Below, in pieces: positions 54,979-64,000 of a DNA stretch of 64,000 nt. A program made the position numbers and the translations under genes. How positions within the stretch are numbered: the first letter of the stretch is position 1; every line of letters begins with the position of its first letter. The stretch lies in NCBI GenBank assembly GCA_009377865.1, contig WHTH01000007.1:1-64000 (forward strand), read 5' to 3'. The notes beneath the pieces are model-generated. The model saw only the letters and a list, made by a program, of their open reading frames with translations, was not told the DNA's origin and did no database searches. The DNA comes from Pseudonocardiaceae bacterium (GTDB lineage: Bacteria; Actinomycetota; Actinomycetes; Mycobacteriales; Pseudonocardiaceae).

Positions 54979-56507
54979 CCCGGCTCCCTGTCGAGCAGGT
55001 CGGCTAGCACGTCGGCGTCGGAGAACGGGTGCGTGACGTCGCCCACCTGCTGGCCGGTCTCGTGGCCCTTGCCCGCCACCACGACGGCGTCGCCGGCGCG
55101 GGCGACCGCCACGGCAGCGCCGATCGCCGCGGCCCGGTCCCCGATCTCGCGCAGCTCGGCGTGCCCGGCCTCGCGGGCACCGCGCAGCACCGCCGCGCGG
55201 ATCTCGGCGGGGTCCTCGCTGCGCGGGTTGTCGTCGGTGACGATCAGCAGGTCGGCGGCACGGGCGGCCTCGGCGCCCATCCGTGGCCGCTTGGCGGTGT
55301 CGCGGTCACCCCCGCAGCCCAGCACCACGATCACCCGGCCCTGCACCTGGACCCGAACCGCCCCGAGCAGCGCGGCGACCGCGGCGGGCTTGTGCGCGTA
55401 GTCGACGACGGCGAGGAAATCCTGGCCACGGTCCACCCGCTGCATCCTGCCCGGGACCTCGGCGATCCCGATGCCGCGGGCCAGCAACCGGGGGTCGGCG
55501 CCGGCCGCGTGCCCGCAGGCCATGGCCAGCAGCGCGTCGGTCACGTTGAACGACCCCGGCAGCCGGACGGCCATCGCCACCTCGCACCCGTCCGGCCCCA
55601 GCGCCCGGAAGGTCTGCGCGCCCGAGTGCGCGGCCTCGATGTCCTCGGCACGCCAGTCGGCCATCCCGTGCAGCGACACCGTGACCCGGCCGGGCGCCGC
55701 GAGCCGGCGGCCCCAGTCGTCGTCGACACAGACAACCTCGCGGGCGGCGCGACCGTCGAACAGCAGCGCCTTGGCCGCGAAGTAGTCCTCCATCCCAGCG
55801 TGGAAGTCGAGATGATCCTGCGACAGGTTGCTGAAGGCGCCGACCGCGAAGCCGATGCCACCCACCCGGCCCAGCGCCAGCGCGTGGCTCGACACCTCCA
55901 TCGGCAGGTGGGTCACACCACGCTCGACCATCACCGCGAGCAGCGCCTGCAGGTCCGGTGCCTCCGGCGTCGTGAACGCGCTGGGCAGCCGCTGCGGGCC
56001 GATCCGGGTCTCCACCGTCCCGAGCAGCCCGGTCGCTGCACCGGCCGCCCGCAGGCCCTCCTCGAGTAGGTAGGCGATGGTCGTCTTGCCCGAGGTGCCG
56101 GTGATGCCGAGCACGGCCATCCGGGACGACGGATCGCCGTGAATCCGGGCCGCCAGTGGACCGAGCACCGCCCTCGGCTCGGGATGGACCAGGACCGGCA
56201 CCCCGGCATCGGCAACCGGCAGCCGCGCGGCACCGGCAGGGTCGGTGAGCACCGCGGCTGCGCCCGCTGCCAGCGCGTCACCGGCGAAATCGGCGCCGTG
56301 CGGGCGGCCCGCGCCCCCCATGCTCGGCAGCGCGGCGAACAGGTCACCCGGCCGCACCTGCTGGGCCCGCAGGGTCGCACCGGTGACCGCGGCACCGGTC
56401 GCGGCCGACGGCACGGCCAACCCGAGTAATTCGGCGAGGGCGGCCAGCGGGACGGGTGTGGTCAGCGTGGGCCGCAACGGTGTCGTGGAAGTCGGCGGGG
56501 GCGTCAC
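54975..56507 (-). CDS. murE: MurE, meso-diaminopimelate-adding ligase
   Basis: A 510-residue Mur ligase. The ATP loop is LGITGTSGKTTIAYLLEEGL, with NLSQDHLDFHAGMEDYFAAK. The third-residue specificity motif reads TDDNPRSEDPAEIRA; DNPR marks enzymes that add meso-diaminopimelate. This identifies the cell wall chemotype. Confidence 0.95.
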   Translation of the reverse strand: MTPPPTSTTPLRPTLTTPVPLAALAELLGLAVPSAATGAAVTGATLRAQQVRPGDLFAALPSMGGAGRPHGADFAGDALAAGAAAVLTDPAGAARLPVADAGVPVLVHPEPRAVLGPLAARIHGDPSSRMAVLGITGTSGKTTIAYLLEEGLRAAGAATGLLGTVETRIGPQRLPSAFTTPEAPDLQALLAVMVERGVTHLPMEVSSHALALGRVGGIGFAVGAFSNLSQDHLDFHAGMEDYFAAKALLFDGRAAREVVCVDDDWGRRLAAPGRVTVSLHGMADWRAEDIEAAHSGAQTFRALGPDGCEVAMAVRLPGSFNVTDALLAMACGHAAGADPRLLARGIGIAEVPGRMQRVDRGQDFLAVVDYAHKPAAVAALLGAVRVQVQGRVIVVLGCGGDRDTAKRPRMGAEAARAADLLIVTDDNPRSEDPAEIRAAVLRGAREAGHAELREIGDRAAAIGAAVAVARAGDAVVVAGKGHETGQQVGDVTHPFSDADVLADLLDREPG

Positions 56508-56683
56508 TTGAGGGTCACGTCCGGGGTCGTGTCGGCGGTGTCGGCGGTGCGGTCGTCCAGCGGTGCTGGCTGGCAGCGGGCACGCGGAAGGTTACCGGCG
56601 CGGCGCACCCATCCCGGCCCGGACCCCGGTCCCGCCACGGTCGCAGTGAAGGGCGCCTGCACTGCCACTGCCGGCTACCGCCC

Positions 56684-56736
56684 GCCGTGAAGGGCACCTG
56701 CACTGCGTCGGAGGCCGTGCAGGTGCCCTTCACGGC
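56684..56736 (-). terminator. 20-bp perfect hairpin at the end of ftsI
   Basis: GCCGTGAAGGGCACCTGCAC (56684-56703) and GTGCAGGTGCCCTTCACGGC (56717-56736) form a perfect 20-bp stem with a 13-nt loop. The ftsI stop codon (56732-56730) lies inside the arm. A related half copy is at 56645-56662. It lies in the 222-bp gap before murE, so it may dampen read-through from mraZ-ftsI into the mur genes. Confidence 0.7.
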
Positions 56737-58571
56737 AGCGTGAGGGTGGCAACCGGGCTGGGGCGGGGGGACAGCGGTATCTGGTGGCGCTGTGCCAGGT
56801 ACGAGGCGATGTCGTGGAACAACGGCGCCGCGCTGGTCCCGCCGTCGGGGTTGTCGAGCACGATGCCGACGACGAACCGGGGGTCCTGCGCGGGCAGCAT
56901 CCCGGCGAATGTGATCCAGTACTCCGAGCTGCTGTAACACCCGCATGCCGGGTCCACCTGCTGCCCGGTGCCGGTCTTGGCGGCGATCCGATAGCCAGCG
57001 AGTCCGGCGGCCGGAGCGGTGCCCTGCTGTCCGGGCTCGTCCTGCACCACCGCCTGCAGCATGTCCCGCACCGTGCCCGCGGTCTGCGGGCTCACCACCC
57101 GGATACCTTCGGGCCGCGGCCGCTGGGTGCGGGTCCCGTCCGACGCGATCTCGGCACGGACGATGCGCGGCGGCACCCGCACCCCGTCGTTGGCGATGGT
57201 CTGGTACATCCCGGCCAGCTGCAGCACGGTCATCGACAGGCCCTGGCCGATGGGCAGGTTCGCGAAGGAGCTCCCGGACCACTGCTCGCGGGGCGGCAGC
57301 CGCCCGCCGCTCTCGCCCGGCAGGCCGACGCCGGTGGGGCGGCCGAGCCCGAAGCGTTCGACCATCTCCATGAACCGCTGCTCGCCCACCCGCTGCGCGG
57401 TGAGCAGGGTGCCCACGTTCGAGGACATGGCCAGCACCCCGGTGAAGGTCATGTCCAGCGTGCCGTGCGACCACGCGTCGCGGACGGTGCGATCGGCGAT
57501 CTCGATCTGGCCCGGTACCCGCAACACGGTGTCCGGCTCCACCAGGCCGTGCTCGATGGCCGCCGCCCCGGTGATGACCTTGTTCACCGAGCCGGGTTCG
57601 AACGGCTCCGCGACCGCGACGTTGCCCAGGTCGTCCGGGTCGGCCTCGGCGAGGTTGGTCGGGTCGAACGTCGACCCGTTGGCCATCGCGTGCACCTCGC
57701 CGGTCTGCGCATCGAGCACGACGGTGCTCGCGCTCTGCGCACCTTGGCGCCTCGCGTAGTCCTCGGTCAGCTGCTGCACGACGTACTGCAGGTCGGCGTC
57801 GAGGGTGAGCTCGAGGTCGGTGCCGGGTACCGGTGGGCGGACCGCGCGCTCGCTGCCGGGGATCACGGTGTCCTCACCCTCGGCGGTGTCGACCACCCGG
57901 CGCCCGTCCACACCTGCCAGCAGGGTGTCGGCGAAGTTCTCCAGCCCGACCAGGCCCCGGACCTTCTGCTCGTCGGAGCGCCAGTTCGCCACGCCCAGCA
58001 GGTTCGCCGCGAGCTCGCCGCCCGGGTACTGGCGGACCTCGCGGTACTCATCGCTGATCTCGGGGAAGTCCTGCTGGATCGCCCGAGCCTGTGCCGGTTC
58101 GACGATGTCGGCCAGCCGCACCACGGTCTGGTCACTCGACAACTTGCCGAGCACCTCCCGCTCGGTGACCTGCCCGCCCAGCACCTCGGCCACCCGGCGG
58201 GCCATGGCCGCCTTGTGTGCCTGCGGATCCGCGCCGACCTCGCGCTGCTCCGTGACGATCCGGTTCGGCATGGCGTAGAGGGTGCGCGCCTCGGTGCTGA
58301 ACGCCAGCGGGGTGCCGTTGCGGTCGGTGACGGTGCCGCGCTCGGCAGGCAGCAGCTCTACCGTGGTGCGCTGGCCGGCAGCCTTGGCGGCGAGCTCCCC
58401 GGCCTCCAGGCCCTGCACCTGCACCAGCTTGAGGCCGGCCGCCACGAGCGCGACGATCAGCACGATGCGGCCGATCGCGAGCCGCGCTCGTGCCGCGCCG
58501 CCGGAGGCCCGCGACACCGGAGGTGGCCGGCGGGCCGCCGGTGCCGCTCGTGGCGGGCGGCGCTCCATCAC
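56730..58571 (-). CDS. ftsI: FtsI/PBP3 septal transpeptidase
   Basis: A 613-residue class B PBP. One N-terminal membrane helix (AIGRIVLIVALVAAGLKLV) is followed by the pedestal domain (LPAERGTVTDRNGTPLAFST), the active-site serine in FEPGSVNKVITGAAAIEHG, the SxN motif MSSNVGTLL and the KTG motif in IAAKTGTGQQ. It cross-links septal peptidoglycan with FtsW. GTG 58571 overlaps the FtsL-like gene by 4 nt. Confidence 0.95.
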   Translation of the reverse strand: MMERRPPRAAPAARRPPPVSRASGGAARARLAIGRIVLIVALVAAGLKLVQVQGLEAGELAAKAAGQRTTVELLPAERGTVTDRNGTPLAFSTEARTLYAMPNRIVTEQREVGADPQAHKAAMARRVAEVLGGQVTEREVLGKLSSDQTVVRLADIVEPAQARAIQQDFPEISDEYREVRQYPGGELAANLLGVANWRSDEQKVRGLVGLENFADTLLAGVDGRRVVDTAEGEDTVIPGSERAVRPPVPGTDLELTLDADLQYVVQQLTEDYARRQGAQSASTVVLDAQTGEVHAMANGSTFDPTNLAEADPDDLGNVAVAEPFEPGSVNKVITGAAAIEHGLVEPDTVLRVPGQIEIADRTVRDAWSHGTLDMTFTGVLAMSSNVGTLLTAQRVGEQRFMEMVERFGLGRPTGVGLPGESGGRLPPREQWSGSSFANLPIGQGLSMTVLQLAGMYQTIANDGVRVPPRIVRAEIASDGTRTQRPRPEGIRVVSPQTAGTVRDMLQAVVQDEPGQQGTAPAAGLAGYRIAAKTGTGQQVDPACGCYSSSEYWITFAGMLPAQDPRFVVGIVLDNPDGGTSAAPLFHDIASYLAQRHQIPLSPRPSPVATLTLP

Positions 58572-59212
58572 CGCTCCCCTGGCGGCTGCCCGGATGCCGG
58601 GAGGGCCTGCTGCTCCGGTGCGGGTTCCGGCTCGGGCTCCGGTGCAGGCTCCGGTGCAGGCTCGGGCTCGGGTTCGGGCTCGGGTTCGGGTTCGGGTTCG
58701 GGCGACGGGGTGGCAGCTGGCGGCGGTGGCGGGGCCGTCGCCGGTGTCGGCTCCCCCACGACGGCGACGGCGCCGTCAGGACGCACGACGAGACGGGCCG
58801 GCTCGCCCGCCGGCACCATCCCCAGCTCCCGCGCGCGCCGGGCGAGCTGCGGAGCGGTCTCGAGCGTCGCCACCTGCCGGCTGAGCCGTTCGGAATGCTC
58901 GGCGAGGTTGCGAGCCTCGGTCTGGGCCTCCTGTAGCCGGTAAGAGTCACCTGCCGCGGCGGTCGACAACCACAGCGTGGCCACCAGCCCGGCGCACAGC
59001 AGCACCATGACCAGCACAACGACCCGGGCGCGGCTGCCGGGGGCCTCGGGTTCGGATCCCAGTGCCAGCCAGCGATCGGTGCGCTGGGCCCGCCGTGCAT
59101 ATGCCCGCTCGACTGCCGCCGAGCGGGCACGCCCGGACCCGGACCCGCGGTGACGTGTCGGTGCGCCCCGGGTGGACCTGGCAGGCGCTGCAGTGCGTGC
59201 CGGTGCGGTCAC
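58568..59212 (-). CDS. ftsL: FtsL-like septum protein with Pro-Glu repeat tail
   Basis: A 214-residue protein. One membrane helix ([20 protein letters not shown]) is followed by a coiled coil ([20 protein letters not shown], then [13 protein letters not shown]), the FtsL/FtsB pattern, and a tail of PEPEPEP repeats in about residues 165-200. Its length is nearly double that of usual FtsL because of the basic N-terminus and the repeat tail. The position between rsmH and ftsI is the conserved ftsL slot. Confidence 0.88.
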   Translation of the reverse strand: MTAPARTAAPARSTRGAPTRHRGSGSGRARSAAVERAYARRAQRTDRWLALGSEPEAPGSRARVVVLVMVLLCAGLVATLWLSTAAAGDSYRLQEAQTEARNLAEHSERLSRQVATLETAPQLARRARELGMVPAGEPARLVVRPDGAVAVVGEPTPATAPPPPPAATPSPEPEPEPEPEPEPEPAPEPAPEPEPEPAPEQQALPASGQPPGER

Positions 59213-60273
59213 GACGTCACCTCCGGGCCGTGGTCGGCACGCGAGGAAGCGATCGGTGCGATCCGCTCGACGGCGCGCAACCGCACCGAGGCCGCTCGCG
59301 GGTTGGACTCGGACTCCTCCGGCGTCGCCTGCTCAGCACCCCGCGTGAGCAGCCGCAGCTGCGGACCGTGACCGGGCAGCTCGACGGGCAGCCCGGGCGG
59401 AGTACGCGACGTCGCCAGTTGTGCCAGCGCCCGCTTGACGATGCGGTCCTCGAGCGACTGGTAGGACAGCGCCACCAGCCGGCCACCGACAGCCAGCACG
59501 CTCAGCGCGGCGGGAACGGCCGTGCGCAACACGTCGAGTTCGCCGTTGACCTCCACGCGCAGTGCCTGGAAGGTCCGCTTGGCGGGATGGCCACCGGTGC
59601 GGCGAGTGGCAGCGGGTACCGCCCGGTAGACGAGCTCGACCAGGCGGGCGCTGGTGTCGAACGGCCGGTGCTCCCGCTCTACAGCGATCGCGGTGGCTAT
59701 GCGCTTGGCGAACCGCTCCTCGCCGTATTCGCGCAGCACCCGGGTGAGGGCGGCCACCGGGTAGGTGTTGAGGACGTCGGCTGCGGTCGGGCCGGAGGTC
59801 GGATCCATCCGCATGTCCAGCGGAGCGTCCCGCGCATACGCGAAGCCCCGCTCCGGGTCGTCGAGCTGCAGCGACGAGACCCCGAGGTCGAAGAGCACGG
59901 CGTGCACCTCACTGATGCCGAGCCGTTCCAGCACCTCGGGCAGCCGGTCGTAGCCGGCGTGCACCGGATGCAACCGGGCGGCGTGGTCGCGCAGCCGCTG
60001 CACCGCGAGGCCGAGTGCCTGCGGGTCGCGGTCGAGCCCGACCACGTGCAACTCGGGATGCGCGTCGAGCAGCGCTGCGGCATGCCCGCCGAGACCGAGG
60101 GTGGCGTCCACCGCGACCGGAGAGCTCGCGGTGGCCAGCGCCGGGGCTATCAAGTCGAGGCAGCGGTGCAGCAGGACGGGCACGTGCCGGGCACCACCGT
60201 TGTCCGGGCCACCGCTGTCCGGGCCACCGCGCCCTGGCTCGACCACTGCCGCAGTCCCTCCGCTCACCGGCAC
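59209..60273 (-). CDS. rsmH: 16S rRNA (cytosine-1402-N4)-methyltransferase
   Basis: A 354-residue SAM methyltransferase (MraW). [13 protein letters not shown] and [20 protein letters not shown] form motif [29 protein letters not shown] and [20 protein letters not shown] are diagnostic. It modifies the ribosomal P site. A 184-bp gap separates it from mraZ. Confidence 0.95.
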   Translation of the reverse strand: MPVSGGTAAVVEPGRGGPDSGGPDNGGARHVPVLLHRCLDLIAPALATASSPVAVDATLGLGGHAAALLDAHPELHVVGLDRDPQALGLAVQRLRDHAARLHPVHAGYDRLPEVLERLGISEVHAVLFDLGVSSLQLDDPERGFAYARDAPLDMRMDPTSGPTAADVLNTYPVAALTRVLREYGEERFAKRIATAIAVEREHRPFDTSARLVELVYRAVPAATRRTGGHPAKRTFQALRVEVNGELDVLRTAVPAALSVLAVGGRLVALSYQSLEDRIVKRALAQLATSRTPPGLPVELPGHGPQLRLLTRGAEQATPEESESNPRAASVRLRAVERIAPIASSRADHGPEVTS

Positions 60274-60457
60274 TCCCTCGTTGCATCGCCGACCGCTGCT
60301 GCCGTACCGGCCCCGGTGCCGCGAGGTCTCCGTCCGCTACCTGCGGTCCTGGCGCCGGGGAAGGTGCGTCAGGGCCGGCTCGAGCTCTCGCAGACGGAGG
60401 CCTCGCGGCACCGGGTGGCTTGTCCGCCCGGAGTCGCCTCCGGACGTGGCCGTCCGG

Positions 60458-60889
60458 TCAGAACACTCCGGGTAGCACCTCCTCCTGCGCCTGCGCGTAG
60501 GACTCCTCGTGGTCGGCGAGATAGCGCTCCCACGCAGCGCCGTCCCAGACCTCCAGTCGAGTGATCGCTCCGATCACCACGCACTCCTTGGCCAGTCCCG
60601 CATAGCGCCGCAGCTCCGGAGCGATCGAGATGCGGCCCTGCCCATCGGGTCGCTGCTCGTCGGTGCCCGCGAACAGATAGCGCTGATAAGCCCGCACCGC
60701 TTCGTTCGTGAACGGTGCCGAGGCCACCTTGCGGGCCATGTCCTCGAACTCCGCGCGGGGGAAGACGTAAAGGCAGTGGTCCTGTCCCTTGGTGATCATC
60801 AGCCCCCCTGCGAGTGCGTCACGGAACTTCGCCGGCAAGGTCAGCCGGCCCTTGTCGTCGAGCCGAGGGGTGTGCGTACCCAGGAACAT
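60458..60889 (-). CDS. mraZ: MraZ transcriptional regulator of the division cluster
   Basis: A 143-residue protein with two SpoVT-AbrB-type halves: [20 protein letters not shown] and [20 protein letters not shown], then ATDEQ-like [20 protein letters not shown]. MraZ binds DNA repeats upstream of its own gene and sets dcw expression. It is the first gene of the cluster, with its boxes at 60943-60968. Confidence 0.95.
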   Translation of the reverse strand: MFLGTHTPRLDDKGRLTLPAKFRDALAGGLMITKGQDHCLYVFPRAEFEDMARKVASAPFTNEAVRAYQRYLFAGTDEQRPDGQGRISIAPELRRYAGLAKECVVIGAITRLEVWDGAAWERYLADHEESYAQAQEEVLPGVF

Positions 60890-60942
60890 GGGTCACCACC
60901 TCCCCACCAGCCCGGGTGGACCGGTCATGGAGCACCCTTGCG

Positions 60943-60968
60943 CCCCACCATCAGCCACGGTACCCCAC
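60943..60968 (-). promoter_or_regulatory. MraZ boxes: three GTGG repeats, 10-bp period
   Basis: On the minus strand GTGGGG (60968-60963), GTGGC (60958-60954) and GTGGGG (60948-60943) occur at exact 10-bp spacing about 55 bp before mraZ. This matches the direct GTGGG repeats bound by MraZ rings in other bacteria. Confidence 0.75.
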
Positions 60969-61153
60969 TTCCAACCACTGTCAACGGGAAAATGCGTGTG
61001 ACGGGGACCGCTGTCAGCTCCCGCCGCAGGTCAGCGGTAGTGGGGCTGGGTGGGAGGTCCGCCCTCCGGGGCAAGTCGCCAACGCGGCGTTCGGGTAACC
61101 TCGCTGCCGCAAGGCCGCGTTGGGGGCAGCGCGAGGGCGGCATACTGGCTCAC

Positions 61154-61978
61154 GTGGTGCGCATTCTGACCCTCGCGCTGGCCGTACTCGCCGTGGTGCT
61201 GCTACTGGGTGGGGCGATGTGGGGGCTGCAACGTCGGCTGATCTATTTCCCGGACCAGCGGCTGCCCCCGGTGGCCGAGGTACTGCCGGGTGGTCGCGAG
61301 GTCACGCTGGACACCGCTGACGGGCTTGCGCTGCAGGCCTGGTTCATCCCGCCGAGCGGGCCCGATCGCGGGATGGGTGTGCTGGTGGCGCCGGGCAACG
61401 GCGGCGACCGGGCCGACCGCGCCCCGCTCGCACGTCGGCTGGCTGCGGCCGGCTTCGCGGTGTTGCTGCTCGACTACCGCGGCTACGGTGGCAATCCCGG
61501 CAGCCCCGACGAGGAGGGCCTGGTCCGCGACGCCCGCGCGGCCCACCGCTACCTGACCGGAGCGGCAGGATTCCCCGCAGACCGGTTGATCTATTTCGGC
61601 GAGAGCCTCGGCGGCGCGGTGCTGACCCGGCTCGCCACCGAGCACCCGGCCGGCGGGCTGCTGCTGCGGTCCCCATTCACCGACCTGGCTGCGGTAGGGC
61701 GACACCACTACCCGGTGTTACCGGTGCGCACGCTGCTACGTGACCGGTTCCCGGTCGCCGGGCCGATCGGCGGGGTCACCGTTGCGACCACGGTGGTATA
61801 CGGCACAGCCGACTCGGTGGTGCCGCCCGAACAGAGCCGCGACGTCGCGGCGGCAGCCGGCGGGCCGGTGGAGGTCACGGCGGTCACGGGAGCCGATCAC
61901 AACGACCGGGCGCTGCTCGACGGCGACATGCTCGTCACGGCGCTCGTCGAGCTCGCGCAGCGGATCGAGCCCCGCTGA
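61154..61978 (+). CDS. Alpha/beta hydrolase, BEM46/ABHD13-like
   Basis: A 274-residue protein with an N-terminal membrane helix (ILTLALAVLAVVLLLGGAMW) and RLIYFPDQRLPP. The catalytic Ser lies in IYFGESLGGAVLTRLA, the Asp in VYGTADSVVPPEQS and the His in VTGADHNDRALL. GNGGDRADRAPLARRLA and DYRGYGGNPGSP form the oxyanion and cap region. Membrane-tethered family members act as esterases or thioesterases; the substrate is unknown. Start GTG 61154. Confidence 0.83.
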   Translation: MVRILTLALAVLAVVLLLGGAMWGLQRRLIYFPDQRLPPVAEVLPGGREVTLDTADGLALQAWFIPPSGPDRGMGVLVAPGNGGDRADRAPLARRLAAAGFAVLLLDYRGYGGNPGSPDEEGLVRDARAAHRYLTGAAGFPADRLIYFGESLGGAVLTRLATEHPAGGLLLRSPFTDLAAVGRHHYPVLPVRTLLRDRFPVAGPIGGVTVATTVVYGTADSVVPPEQSRDVAAAAGGPVEVTAVTGADHNDRALLDGDMLVTALVELAQRIEPR

Positions 61979-61994
61979 CCACCCTGCAGCGCGT

Positions 61995-62390
61995 TCAGCG
62001 CTCCTCGAAGCGCCGCCGGAAACGTTCCTCCATCCGCTGCGCGAGTGAGCTCTTCCCACCGCCTGATTGCTCCGGACCGTCACCTTGCCCCTTGGCGGGC
62101 TCGCTGTCCTGACCCCTGGCGAAGATCGCGACAACCGCGCCGGTGAACATGACCAGGAACCCGGCCACGCTCATCACCGGGAAGTCGCCGACCCACAAGC
62201 TCCTGACGACGGCACCGACGACGAGCAGCAGCAGCCCCAGCACGAACAGCGCGATCCCCTGCAAGCGCCGGCGGCGGGAGGGACTGCGCATCCGTCCGCC
62301 CCGCACGTTCGAGGCGAACTTCGGATCCTCTGCATAGAGCGCGCGCTCGATCTGGTCGAGCAGACGCTGCTCGTGCTCGGAGAGTGGCAT
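61995..62390 (-). CDS. DUF3040 membrane protein
   Basis: A 131-residue protein starting MPLSEHEQRLLDQIERALYA, then EDPKFAS, the DUF3040 signature, followed by two helices (GIALFVLGLLLLVVGAVV and VMSVAGFLVMFTGAVVAIF) and a charged tail. AGGAGG lies just before ATG 62390. The family is widespread in actinobacteria; its role is unknown. Confidence 0.9.
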   Translation of the reverse strand: MPLSEHEQRLLDQIERALYAEDPKFASNVRGGRMRSPSRRRRLQGIALFVLGLLLLVVGAVVRSLWVGDFPVMSVAGFLVMFTGAVVAIFARGQDSEPAKGQGDGPEQSGGGKSSLAQRMEERFRRRFEER

Positions 62391-62534
62391 CGCTCCTCCT
62401 CCGGCACTCCAAGCGACAATTGCCGGTATCGACGGTATCGACGGTAACCGCCGGGCCCGGCGGGCGCCCAACGTGGGCACCCACTCCTAAGGATACGAGC
62501 CCGCGGCGACGGCGACTACCCGAACCGCTCACAC

Positions 62535-62592
62535 GATTTGTTGGCACGACGTGATTTGTTGGCACGACTTCGTGGCACGACTTCGTGGCACG
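62535..62592. repeat. Short tandem repeats after dinB
   Basis: GATTTGTTGGCACGAC occurs at 62535-62550 and 62553-62568 (18-bp period), directly followed by two copies of a TTCGTGGCACG unit at 62569-62592 (13-bp period). All share TGGCACG. The array ends 2 bp before the dinB stop codon. Confidence 0.8.
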
Positions 62593-62594
62593 GC

Positions 62595-63851
62595 TCACTC
62601 AGGCCGCGGCGCCACAGCAGGTCGAGGTCCCGCGTCGAGCAGGGTCGCGGGACGGACCGCGGCTGCCCCGAAGCGGGACCGAGCGGCATCCGCGGCACGC
62701 TCGGCCTCCGACCAGCCCGGGCCCATCTCATCGAGCGTGCGCTGCTCGCCCCCCTCGCCTGCGACCAGCTGCTCGATGCGGACCCCGAGCAGCCGGATGC
62801 TGGTTGCGACGGGCAGGTGCACGTCGAGCAGCTCGCCGGCCACTGCCAGGATCGCGCGCCCACCGTCGGTCGGCTCGGCCAGCGTCCGGCAGCGGGTGAT
62901 CGTGGTGAAGTCGGGGTAGCGCAGCTTGAGCGCCACCGTGAGGCCGCGCAGCCCACGGCGGCGCAGCGTCGCCGCGGTCCGCTCCACCAGTCGCAGCAGC
63001 TCGCGGCGCAGCGCCGCCCGGTCAGCGACGTCGACATCGAAGGTCTCCTCGGCGCCCACCGACTTCTCCGGTGAGTCCGGCACCACCCGGCGCTCATCGT
63101 GACCCTGTGCCAGCGCCTGTAGGTGCTCGGCTGCGGCGACGCCGAGGGACCGCCGCAATGCCGGCAGCGGGGTCGCGGCGACCTCGGCGACGGTCCGGCA
63201 GCCGAGCCGGTGCAACGCCGCCGCGGTCCGTGCCCCGACACCCCACAGCGCCGAGACCGGCAGCGGGCGCAGGAACTCCAGCACCCCATCGGCGGGCACG
63301 ACCAGCAGTCCGTCCGGCTTGGCCATCCCCGAGGCGAGCTTGGCGGCGAACTTGCTCGGCGCCACCCCGACCGAGCAGGTGACCCAATGTGCGTCGAATA
63401 CCTGCCCGCGGATCCACTCCCCGACCATCGCCGGGCTCATCCCCAGCCGCCGCAACGAGCCCGACACGTCGAGGAACGCCTCGTCCAGCGACAGCGGCTC
63501 GACCAGCGGCGTGATCGAGCGGAACAGCCGCATCACGCCGGTCGAGACCTCGGTGTAGTGGGGGAAGTGCGGCGGCACGAACACCGCCTGCGGGCACAAC
63601 CGGCGCGCCCGTGCTGCGGGCATCGCCGAGCGCACCCCGTACGTCCGAGCCTCGTAGCTCGCCGAGAGCACCACGCCCCGGGTGCTACCCCCGGCGACGA
63701 CCACCGGCAGTCCGGCCAGCTCCGGCCGCTCCCGGACCTCGACCAGGGCGTAGAAGGCGTCCATGTCGACGTGCAGCACCCCGCAGCCGGTGTCGTCCGG
63801 CCGGGCGCCACCCCGGTCCGGCTGCCGGGGCAGCTCCCCGCTGCGTCCCAC
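62595..63851 (-). CDS. dinB: DNA polymerase IV (Y family)
   Basis: A 418-residue translesion polymerase. The palm motifs are VLHVDMDAFYALVEVRERPE and PLSLDEAFLDVSGSLRRLG, with the steric-gate region VVLSASYEARTYGVRSAMPA, VGVAPSKFAAKLASGMAKPD, the thumb HhH ALWGVGARTAAALHRLGC, and the little-finger LRYPDFTTITRCRTL. Start GTG 63851 has GGAAGGGGG upstream. The tail lacks an obvious beta-clamp motif at its very end. Confidence 0.94.
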   Translation of the reverse strand: MGRSGELPRQPDRGGARPDDTGCGVLHVDMDAFYALVEVRERPELAGLPVVVAGGSTRGVVLSASYEARTYGVRSAMPAARARRLCPQAVFVPPHFPHYTEVSTGVMRLFRSITPLVEPLSLDEAFLDVSGSLRRLGMSPAMVGEWIRGQVFDAHWVTCSVGVAPSKFAAKLASGMAKPDGLLVVPADGVLEFLRPLPVSALWGVGARTAAALHRLGCRTVAEVAATPLPALRRSLGVAAAEHLQALAQGHDERRVVPDSPEKSVGAEETFDVDVADRAALRRELLRLVERTAATLRRRGLRGLTVALKLRYPDFTTITRCRTLAEPTDGGRAILAVAGELLDVHLPVATSIRLLGVRIEQLVAGEGGEQRTLDEMGPGWSEAERAADAARSRFGAAAVRPATLLDAGPRPAVAPRPE

Positions 63852-63888
63852 GCTGCCCCCTTCCTGGCCCGTAGCGCCATACGCGGAC

Positions 63889-64000
63889 TCATGGTGCCAC
63901 CGCGCGGCGGGCGATCGCGTGCAACCGCGTCGCGATGTCGCGCAGCGGGACCCGGTCAGCGGCGGCGAGCTCCAGCTCGGTAAGCGCCTCGGCCGCACCG
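63889..64000 (-). CDS. C-terminal end of an unidentified protein, cut by window edge
   Basis: The last 36 codons before TGA 63891-63889 read ALTELELAAADRVPLRDIAT, then LHAIARRAVAP. The composition looks coding and the frame is open to the window edge. The family cannot be recognised from this piece. Confidence 0.5.
   Translation of the reverse strand, partial: GAAEALTELELAAADRVPLRDIATRLHAIARRAVAP

Noticed and set aside
62535-62592. Possible CRISPR-like array
   Set aside because: Units are short, adjacent and of two lengths, without spacers or cas genes.

Overview
The window is high-GC actinobacterial DNA, most likely from the Pseudonocardiaceae. This rests on a WhiB7-type regulator, an AftB-like arabinofuranosyltransferase (arabinogalactan cell wall), a MurE with the DNPR motif of meso-diaminopimelate ligases, Wag31/DivIVA and SepF beside ftsZ, the gene order glyS-smtB-zur, and frequent GTG starts with 4-nt stop/start overlaps.

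Layout. 1-1101: remains of an integrated element (an IS3-type transposase fragment and a truncated, frameshifted tyrosine integrase) beside tRNA-Met. 1287-4872: whiB7, a dapA-like gene, and a metal-efflux locus with a CmtR-like ArsR repressor between two cation transporters. 4874-20536: a 15.6-kb genomic island in tRNA-Asn(GTT), bounded by an exact 48-bp direct repeat of the 3' part of the tRNA. Its cargo is an XRE/ImmA-PIN module, IS1380 and ISAs1 remnants, two sodium:solute symporters of opposite orientation with small membrane subunits, a LytS/LytTR-type two-component system, an IclR regulator, and a three-gene set of a Tat-type amidohydrolase, an unknown protein and a blue-copper protein. 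The end of an integrase, including the presumed catalytic Tyr, survives at the tRNA side.

20697-36940 is housekeeping DNA: a trans-aconitate methyltransferase, dnaG, an ECF41-type sigma factor flanked by two matching ECF41-like promoters (one before a membrane-protein gene upstream, one before a convergent carboxymuconolactone decarboxylase), aftB (frameshifted), dgt, a DUF218 gene, xdhC-like, glyS, smtB-zur, an RluD-type synthase, lspA, a methyltransferase and vapBC. 36940-60968 holds ileS and then the complete division and cell-wall cluster on the minus strand, in transcription order mraZ-rsmH-ftsL-ftsI-murE-murF-mraY-murD-ftsW-murG-murC-ftsQ-ftsZ-pgeF-yggS-sepF-yggT-divIVA. Most genes in it overlap by 4 nt, and MraZ-box repeats lie in front. 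The window ends with an alpha/beta hydrolase, a DUF3040 protein, dinB and a partial gene.

At least five genes are each exactly one base short of an open frame. Several of these breaks lie in short G or C runs, which raises the question of systematic sequencing deletions. The most novel parts are the island's exported hydrolase/cupredoxin set and its transporter/sensor cargo, and the pair of ECF41-like promoters.
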